Below, one piece after another: positions 59,335 through 64,000 of a stretch of DNA of 64,000 bases. The notes under the pieces are model-generated. The model was given only the letters and a program-made list of their open reading frames with translations. It was not told the DNA's origin and searched no databases. This stretch comes from DASPHG01 sp963849605 (GTDB lineage: Bacteria; Actinomycetota; Thermoleophilia; Solirubrobacterales; Thermoleophilaceae), in assembly GCA_963849605.1 (NCBI GenBank), contig CAWKHX010000017.1, positions 1 to 64,000 of the forward strand. Direction: 5' to 3'. How positions within the stretch are numbered: position 1 is the first letter of the stretch; the number at the start of each line of letters is the position of its first letter. The translations under genes were made by a program, and so were the position numbers.

Positions 59335-60278
59335 CAGGGTGCGAAGAACGGGGTCGATACGTAGCGCTCGCCGGAGTCGGGCACGATCACGACGATTCGC
59401 TTGCCCTTCATCTCCGGGCGGTTGCCGACAGCCATCGCGGCCCACAGTGCGGCGCCGCCGGAGATACCGGGCAGAACGCCCTCCGTGCGGGCCACGAGTC
59501 GTGCGGTCTCGAGCGCATCCTCATCGTCGACCGCGATCACCTCGTCCAGGATGTCGCGATTGAGGACCGACGGGACGAACCCGGCGCCGATGCCCTGGAT
59601 CTTGTGCGGCCCCGGGGTCCCGCCGGAGAGGACAGCGGAGGCGGCCGGCTCGACGGCGACCACGTGCAGCTCGGGATTGCGCTCCTTCAGCACCTCGCCG
59701 GTTCCGGTGATCGTGCCGCCGGTGCCGACTCCGGCAACCAGGACGTCCACCGCGCCGCCGGTGTCGCGCCAGATCTCCTCGGCCGTGGTCCGCCGGTGGA
59801 TCTCCGGGTTGGCCGGATTCGAGAACTGGTCGGGGATGAAGCAGTCGCCCCGCTCGCGCGCGAACGCCTCGGCGGCCTCGACCGCCTCATCCATCCCGCC
59901 GAGCGACTCGGTGATCTGGACGCTTGCGCCGAACAGCCGCAGCATTCCCTCGCGCTCGCGGCTCATGCCCTGCGGCAGCGTGAGGACGAGCTCGTAGCCC
60001 TTGGCGGCGCAGACGAAGGCGAGCGCGATCCCGGTGTTCCCGGACGTGGCCTCGACGATCGTCGTCCGCCCGGGCTCGATCTTGCCCTCCCGCTCCGCGG
60101 CGTCGATCATCGCCACCCCGATCCTGTCCTTGACGCTGCCCGCGGGGTTGTATGCCTCGAGCTTGGCGAGCAGCTCGGAACCGGACGCGCCGACGGCGCG
60201 GGTCAGGTGTACGAGTGGGGTTCCGCCGACCAGTTCGGCGGGGTTCGAAGGGACCCGTGGAGGGCTGCTCTGCTCCAT
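59334..60278 (-). CDS. cysK: Cysteine synthase (O-acetylserine sulfhydrylase)
   Basis: PLP enzyme making cysteine from O-acetylserine and sulfide, 314 aa. PLP lysine in AYNPAGSVKDRIG (about residue 49), EATSGNTGIALAF, GTGGTITGTG (phosphate loop) and GISGGAALWAAM. Cotranscribed with cysE. Upstream 60279-60386 would be a structured 5' leader if transcription starts after the TAGGCT at 60381-60386 (complement). No Shine-Dalgarno is obvious before the ATG. Confidence 0.95.
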   Translation of the reverse strand: MEQSSPPRVPSNPAELVGGTPLVHLTRAVGASGSELLAKLEAYNPAGSVKDRIGVAMIDAAEREGKIEPGRTTIVEATSGNTGIALAFVCAAKGYELVLTLPQGMSREREGMLRLFGASVQITESLGGMDEAVEAAEAFARERGDCFIPDQFSNPANPEIHRRTTAEEIWRDTGGAVDVLVAGVGTGGTITGTGEVLKERNPELHVVAVEPAASAVLSGGTPGPHKIQGIGAGFVPSVLNRDILDEVIAVDDEDALETARLVARTEGVLPGISGGAALWAAMAVGNRPEMKGKRIVVIVPDSGERYVSTPFFAP

Positions 60279-60282
60279 CCGG

Positions 60283-60446
60283 AGGGGAGTTTCGCAGGGA
60301 GGTTTAGGTCCTGCGGGCCGGGGAACCTCGCCCTGAGTCGTTCAGAGGGCTCCCCTGCCCCCGCATGAACGACGGTGTCGAGCCTAGCCTCCCAACTTCG
60401 CTTGACACCTTTTGGGCCCCCAGCCCCCGGGCTGGGGGCTCTTTTT
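60283..60446 (+). ncRNA. Structured RNA element ending in an intrinsic terminator (candidate)
   Basis: Between divergent cysK and the STAS gene lies a block with a closing helix AGGGGAG/CTCCCCT (60283-60289 with 60350-60356), inside it two interleaved 6-bp pairings CGCAGG/CCTGCG (60293-60298 with 60310-60315) and GAGGTT/AACCTC (60299-60304 with 60324-60329), which form either a pseudoknot or mutually exclusive hairpins, then a GGTGTC-type hairpin and a strong terminator. It may be a small RNA or the attenuated leader of the STAS gene; on the minus strand the same bases would be the cysK leader. I match it to no known riboswitch class. Confidence 0.45.
60416..60446 (+). terminator. Rho-independent terminator
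   Basis: Perfect 10-bp stem GCCCCCAGCC/GGCTGGGGGC with a CCCG loop, followed by TCTTTTT. The T-tract is only on the plus strand, so it stops rightward transcription that begins in the intergenic region. Confidence 0.85.
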
Positions 60447-60539
60447 CGTCCCCAAAACCAAACTGCCCAACCTCAGCCCCGCCACGGCGTTTTCGTGTTT
60501 GTGGCCCAAGCCGCTGCCCCCACCGGCAGGACGCCTAGG

Positions 60540-60881
60540 GTGAGCCGACTCGCACTCCGATCTCACTACTGGGGCGTTCTCGTAGTCGTCGTCGCCGCCG
60601 GCGACCTGAACACCGAGGGCGCCGACCTGCTCGCCTCCTATCTGCGCGCGTCCAGCTCGACAACGACGTCGTCGTCGACCTCTGGGACGTCACGCTCTGC
60701 GACCCCGATGGGATCGCGACGCTCGAGGCCGCGAAGGCCCGGGCCGGACGAAGCCGGCTGGGGCTTCGCCGTGGTCGCCGACCCGGACGGCGCCTGCGCC
60801 GAGGCGCTCGAGGCCAGCGGTGTCTCGGACATCGCGACGTACGCCGACCGGCGCGCCGCCCGCGAGGCGCTGCAGCACTAG
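60540..60881 (+). CDS. STAS-domain protein (two frame disruptions)
   Basis: About 112 aa after correction. Start: SRLALRSHYWGVLVVVVAAG, GDLNTEGADLLASYLRA; middle, in another frame (about 60650-60741): QLDNDVVVDLWDVTLCDPDG, IATLEAAKARA; end: GWGFAVVADPDGACAEALEA, SGVSDIATYADRRAAREAL. This is the anti-sigma-factor-antagonist/STAS pattern, though the usual phosphorylatable Ser position reads CDPDG. Two extra bases near 60650 and one near 60741 explain the breaks. Confidence 0.68.
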   Translation: MSRLALRSHYWGVLVVVVAAGDLNTEGADLLASYLRASSSTTTSSSTSGTSRSATPMGSRRSRPRRPGPDEAGWGFAVVADPDGACAEALEASGVSDIATYADRRAAREALQH

Positions 60882-60897
60882 CCTGCCCGTCGCGCGG

Positions 60898-61524
60898 CTA
60901 CGCGATCAGCAGGATGAAGATCGCGCACACGATGATGTTCACCAACCAGCTGTTGGCGTTCATCCAGTCGCGCAGCTTCGGCATCGCGCCGACCGCCCGT
61001 CGGTGAAAAATCAGGTAGCCCAGTAGCGGCAGGGCGGCGATCAGCGCCGTGAGCAGGATGAACGGCACCGCGGCACCAAACGAATCGCCGCTGTGTTCGA
61101 GGTTGGTCGCCACGGTGAGCATCACGATCAGGTCCGAAGGCATGAAGATGATCACCAGCAGGCCGGTGCGGAACGCTTGACTCGGGCCCGCCTCCTGGAG
61201 CTTGCCGAGCCACTTGGGCGGCTCGACCGTCTCACGGCGGACGTAGTTCCTGATCGCCGCGGCGACGAGCAGGGCGATGAGCGCGTACTGGATGATGTGG
61301 CCGGCGGAGCCGCTGTCGGAGGAGTCGCCCAAGTCGACGTTGTCGCCCAGCAGCGAGAGCAGCCCGCGCAGAGCGGCCAGGCCGGCCGTGGTGGCGAGCA
61401 GCACGCCCAGCACGAAGGCGAGCGAGTTCTTCGCCGCACGCTCGGAGGTCACGAAGACGATCGCCGACATGATCTGCGGCCCGGCCATCATCGTGATCGC
61501 CAGCGGGAGGATGTCGGTGTTCAC
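60898..61524 (-). CDS. SfLAP/GAP-family six-helix membrane protein
   Basis: A 208-aa integral membrane protein with about six transmembrane segments, resembling the Sap/sulfolipid-1-addressing (SfLAP, GAP) family found in Actinomycetota: ILPLAITMMAGPQIMSAIVF at the N-terminus, long central loop (ETVEPPKWLGKLQEAGPSQA), and FRTGLLVIIFMPSDLIVMLT. Such proteins are linked to glycolipid transport; function here is unknown. GTG start 7 nt after TAGGGT. Confidence 0.72.
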   Translation of the reverse strand: MNTDILPLAITMMAGPQIMSAIVFVTSERAAKNSLAFVLGVLLATTAGLAALRGLLSLLGDNVDLGDSSDSGSAGHIIQYALIALLVAAAIRNYVRRETVEPPKWLGKLQEAGPSQAFRTGLLVIIFMPSDLIVMLTVATNLEHSGDSFGAAVPFILLTALIAALPLLGYLIFHRRAVGAMPKLRDWMNANSWLVNIIVCAIFILLIA

Positions 61525-61537
61525 GACACGTACCCTA
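61525..61537 (-). promoter_or_regulatory. SfLAP gene -10 element, leaderless arrangement
   Basis: TAGGGT (complement of 61532-61537) is 7 nt before the GTG and includes the stop codon of the Rrf2 gene, so the membrane protein gene has a promoter inside the end of its upstream regulator. Confidence 0.5.
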
Positions 61538-61936
61538 GATGTAGTACATCGACTGGCCCTTGGCCTGGGCCTCGCGCTCCGCGAGCTCCGCGATCGTCGT
61601 GTTGCCGAGGACCTCGCGCAGAGCCGCCACGGCCCTCTGCCAGATCTCGTCGCCGCCTCCGTCGCGCGCCGATAGCTCGCCCTCCAGCAGCTCGACCACC
61701 TCGAGCACCGTGACCTCGGACGGGGAGCGGGCGAAGAGGTAGCCGCCCTTCACCCCGCGCTGGCTCTTCAGGATTCCGGCGCGGCGCAGGGTCGCGAACA
61801 GGCCCTCGAGGAACTGCTGCGGGATGTCGCGCCGGCGGGCCAGCTCGCCGATCGGGATCGGCACCGACGCTCCGCACAGGGCGAGCTCGCACAGCGCCCG
61901 CACCGCGTACGGCGACTTGGAGGTGATCGCAAGCAA
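61535..61936 (-). CDS. Rrf2-family transcriptional regulator
   Basis: A 133-aa winged-helix regulator. From the TTG at 61936 the protein begins LAITSKSPYAVRALCELALC, the Rrf2 N-terminus; IPIGELARRRDIPQQFLEG is the recognition region and GVKGGYLFARSPSEVTVLEV the wing. No cysteine cluster like the IscR/NsrR C-x(5)-C-x(6)-C is present, so it is probably not an Fe-S sensor. TAAGGT is 8 nt before the TTG. Divergent from the VanZ gene. Confidence 0.83.
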   Translation of the reverse strand: MLAITSKSPYAVRALCELALCGASVPIPIGELARRRDIPQQFLEGLFATLRRAGILKSQRGVKGGYLFARSPSEVTVLEVVELLEGELSARDGGGDEIWQRAVAALREVLGNTTIAELAEREAQAKGQSMYYI

Positions 61937-61956
61937 GCGTGACAACCTTAAGGCTC

Positions 61957-62319
61957 GTGGCACTCGTATCGAGGCTCGATCCCTGGGCGCCGCCGCTCGC
62001 GCTGATGGCGCTGATCTTCTTCTTCTCGCATCAGCCGGACCTGTCGTCCGGCCTCGGCGTGTGGGACACGATCGGCCGGAAGATCTTCCATGCCGCCGAA
62101 TACGCCCTGCTGTGCTTCCTCTGGTGGCGAGCGCTGGCGGGCGTCACGACCCGCACCGGCGCACTCGCCGCTGCGGCAGCCCTCTCCCTCGCCTACGCGG
62201 TCACCGACGAGATCCACCAGACGTTCATCGAGGGCCGGCATGGCACGCCCGTGGATGTCGTGATCGACTCGGTCGGCATCGCGGCAGCGTGCGTCTGGGT
62301 GCGAAGGCGCGAGCAATGA
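61957..62319 (+). CDS. VanZ-family membrane protein
   Basis: About 120 aa with four transmembrane segments and the VanZ-like pattern PPLALMALIFFFSHQPDLSS, KIFHAAEYALLCFLWWRALA and YAVTDEIHQTFIEGRHGTPV (conserved EIHQ...GR). GTG 61957 is preferred; an in-frame GTG at 61939 would leave only 2 bp to the divergent Rrf2 start. The stop overlaps the sensor kinase ATG. Confidence 0.8.
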   Translation: MALVSRLDPWAPPLALMALIFFFSHQPDLSSGLGVWDTIGRKIFHAAEYALLCFLWWRALAGVTTRTGALAAAAALSLAYAVTDEIHQTFIEGRHGTPVDVVIDSVGIAAACVWVRRREQ

Positions 62320-63488
62320 GACTCCCCGTCCCGCCCACGCGGACTCCGCTGGAGTCGCGCGAGCCGATCGTCGGGTTCGCCGCGATCAGGGCAGCGCTGG
62401 CCATCGCGGCGGTCGCCGCGCTCGCGATCCTCGGCTTCCCGTACAACGGCGAGCTCACGGCGGTCATCGCGGGAGTGGCGCTGCCGTGGTCGCTCTTCGT
62501 GCTCGTGATCACGCGCCGCTCCGCAGCGGCCGGGCTGAACCCGCTGATCCCGCTCGGCGACATGGTGGTCCTCGGCCTGCTCGTGGCGGTCGAGCCCGAG
62601 ATGTACGCGCCCACTCACTTCACCGCGCTCTTCCTCGTCGCCGCACACGCGCACTTCCAGGGCGCGGGCTGGAGCCTCGTCATGGGCAGCCTGCCGCCGC
62701 TCGTCCTCATCCCGATCACGCTCGCGAGCGACGTCCCCATCCGCGACGGGCTGTTGGACGCTTACGAGGTGGTCTTCGCCGTCATGTGCCTGGCGACCGC
62801 GATCGTCGTTGGCGCGTTGCGTGAGGCGGAGACGAGCGCTCGGCTGCGTGCGCGCGCTCTCTCGCGCCGCACGATCGACACCGAGTCGACCTTCCGGCGG
62901 CGCCTGGCAGAGGCGATTCACGACGGCCCGATCCAGGAGCTGTCGAGCGTCGAGATGATGCTCGCTTCAGCGGAGCAGGCTCTCGACCATGGCAACGACG
63001 AGGCCGGGCGCCAGGCGCTCACCGAGGCACGATCGCTCACGCGGTCCAACATCGGGTTCCTTCGCGACGAGATCGTCGAACTCGGTCCCCACGCGTTCGA
63101 GGAGCTGTCCTTCGAGCAGGCGGTCGCGGACTGCCTCGAAGTCTGGGAACGGCGCTACGGCGTGTCCGTCCAGACGCAGATAGCCGGCGAACTGGAGCCC
63201 GAGGTCGCCGGGCCGCTCTTCCGCGTCACGCAGGAGGCCGTCGCGAACGCCGGCAAGCACGCCGGAGCATCGACGATCACGGTCCGGCTCTACTCCGACG
63301 GACCGACCGCGACCCTCGAGATCGAGGACGACGGGCACGGCTTCGGCGACGTCGATCCGCTGGGGCCTGTCGAGCCGGGCCACATCGGGCTGGCGAGCAT
63401 GCGCGAGCGGGCCGAGATGCTGGGCGGCGAGCTAACTATCGACAGCGACGGCCGCGGGACGTGCGTCCGCGTCCGCGTCCCGGCCTGA
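62316..63488 (+). CDS. NarL-type sensor histidine kinase
   Basis: A 390-aa membrane kinase: about five N-terminal hydrophobic segments (residues 20-165), a HisKA_3 dimerisation domain with the phospho-His in EAIHDGPIQELSSVE, and a HATPase domain (VTQEAVANAGKHAGASTITV, EIEDDGHGFGD, GLASMRERAEMLGGEL). The signal is unknown and the partner LuxR-type regulator is not in the window (it may be to the right or unlinked). Coupled to the VanZ gene (ATGA). Confidence 0.88.
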   Translation: MRLPVPPTRTPLESREPIVGFAAIRAALAIAAVAALAILGFPYNGELTAVIAGVALPWSLFVLVITRRSAAAGLNPLIPLGDMVVLGLLVAVEPEMYAPTHFTALFLVAAHAHFQGAGWSLVMGSLPPLVLIPITLASDVPIRDGLLDAYEVVFAVMCLATAIVVGALREAETSARLRARALSRRTIDTESTFRRRLAEAIHDGPIQELSSVEMMLASAEQALDHGNDEAGRQALTEARSLTRSNIGFLRDEIVELGPHAFEELSFEQAVADCLEVWERRYGVSVQTQIAGELEPEVAGPLFRVTQEAVANAGKHAGASTITVRLYSDGPTATLEIEDDGHGFGDVDPLGPVEPGHIGLASMRERAEMLGGELTIDSDGRGTCVRVRVPA

Positions 63489-64000
63489 GCCGGCCACCGG
63501 CTCGAGCCTGACCGGGATCCCGTTCAGGAACGCCATCCCCGCCAGCGGCTCGAGGTCGTCCGGGTCAGAGCTCGCCAGCAGGTTCACGTTCACGCCGCCG
63601 GCCTCGTTCGCCACGTTCCAGCCGCCCTTGTGGCCCCATCCGTGCGGAAGCGCGACGACACCCGGCGTCATCTCGTCGGTGACCTTGACCGGCACGACGA
63701 CCGAACCCGACTTTGAGGCGAGCCGTGCTTCGCCGCCCTCCACCAATCCGTGCTCCTCCGCGTCGCGCGGGTGGATGCGCAGCGCGTGCACCCGGCCACC
63801 GCGCATGAGCAGCGGCGAGTTGTGCATCCAGGAGTTGTGCGAGCGCAGCTCACGCAGGCCGATCAGGCGCAGCGGGAAGGCCGGGTCGGCGCCGTTCGCG
63901 GACGAGAGGCGCGCGACCTCGGCCGCTATCGCCTCCGGCGCGAGCTGCACGCGCGAGCTCTTGTGGCGCACCTTCTCGCTCAACACGCCCGTCGGGATCT
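63432..64000 (-). CDS. Molybdopterin oxidoreductase, C-terminal part (runs off the edge)
   Basis: The last 189 residues of a molybdopterin-dependent oxidoreductase: the molydopterin dinucleotide-binding domain with LRELRSHNSWMHNSPLLMRG, ALRIHPRDAEEHGLVEGGEA and TPGVVALPHGWGHKGGWNVA. Such C-terminal domains occur in formate dehydrogenase-like and assimilatory nitrate reductase-like enzymes; the N-terminal Fe-S part is outside, so the substrate cannot be told. The 3' end overlaps the convergent kinase gene by 57 bp. Confidence 0.8.
   Translation of the reverse strand, partial: IPTGVLSEKVRHKSSRVQLAPEAIAAEVARLSSANGADPAFPLRLIGLRELRSHNSWMHNSPLLMRGGRVHALRIHPRDAEEHGLVEGGEARLASKSGSVVVPVKVTDEMTPGVVALPHGWGHKGGWNVANEAGGVNVNLLASSDPDDLEPLAGMAFLNGIPVRLEPVAGSGRDADADARPAAVAVDS

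Noticed and set aside
60283..60356. A 74-nt block with a 7-bp acceptor-like stem, first read as a tRNA
   Set aside because: No D arm with GG, no anticodon stem, and no TTCxAxT T-loop at the required distance from the 3' stem on either strand.

Overview
The window is GC-rich bacterial chromosome and reads as a member of the Actinomycetota, most likely the class Thermoleophilia (Gaiellales/Solirubrobacterales). The class is an inference from overall character: an actinobacterial rRNA leader and processing stem, GTG/TTG starts, a classical menaquinone pathway, citramalate-based isoleucine synthesis, and many promoters whose -10 hexamer lies only 6-9 nt before the start codon. It is housekeeping chromosome. 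I see no prophage, transposase or CRISPR array, and one possible small mobile cassette.

Layout. 1-4.05 kb: minus-strand rRNA operon (16S, tRNA-less spacer, two thirds of 23S). 4.05-9.9 kb: tyrS, a class A penicillin-binding protein, a 3-methyladenine glycosylase, argH. 9.9-16.7 kb: cimA with a DegT aminotransferase, small stand-alone enzymes, ilvE. 16.7-25.1 kb: leucine biosynthesis, read leftwards as leuA (with a leucine-rich leader peptide), an iron-ADH, a Calx-beta protein, then XRE-cupin regulator, leuC, leuD, Tam-like methyltransferase, leuB, ilvE with overlapping start/stop codons. 25.1-33.1 kb: a quinone-reductase-like MDR protein, glycosyltransferase, serA with a class V aminotransferase, ilvC, menE. 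33.1-40.9 kb: menB-menA-menC, menH, menD, a DUF559/AbiEi-like gene set between two 44-46 bp palindromic repeats, menF. 40.9-43.2 kb: ilvBN. 43.2-48 kb: membrane, GNAT, NDH-2 and secreted proteins. 48-57 kb: a broken PD40 propeller gene, gatCAB, thioesterase, membrane proteins, folD, pcrA. 57-64 kb: queuosine-salvage-type protein, cysE/cysK, a structured RNA with a terminator, STAS protein, SfLAP membrane protein, Rrf2 regulator, VanZ protein, sensor kinase, and a partial molybdopterin oxidoreductase.

The genes form an amino-acid and menaquinone core. ilvB/N/C/E, cimA and leuA/B/C/D cover nearly all branched-chain synthesis (ilvD is absent from the window); menF/D/H/C/E/B/A convert chorismate to demethylmenaquinone, the substrate class of the NDH-2 enzyme; serA plus aminotransferase feeds cysE/cysK.

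Many genes here are split by frame disruptions, most of which resolve as extra bases (mostly +1, plus one exact 26-bp tandem duplication in pcrA), with a hot spot at 48-52.7 kb over essential gatCAB. I read these mainly as consensus errors of an insertion-prone assembly and annotate such genes across the break. The most interesting biology is the leucine leader peptide, a structured cimA leader with its own mini-ORF, shared or overlapping divergent promoters and starts in the men genes, a methyltransferase inside the leu operon, the repeat-flanked DUF559 gene, and the RNA element upstream of cysK.
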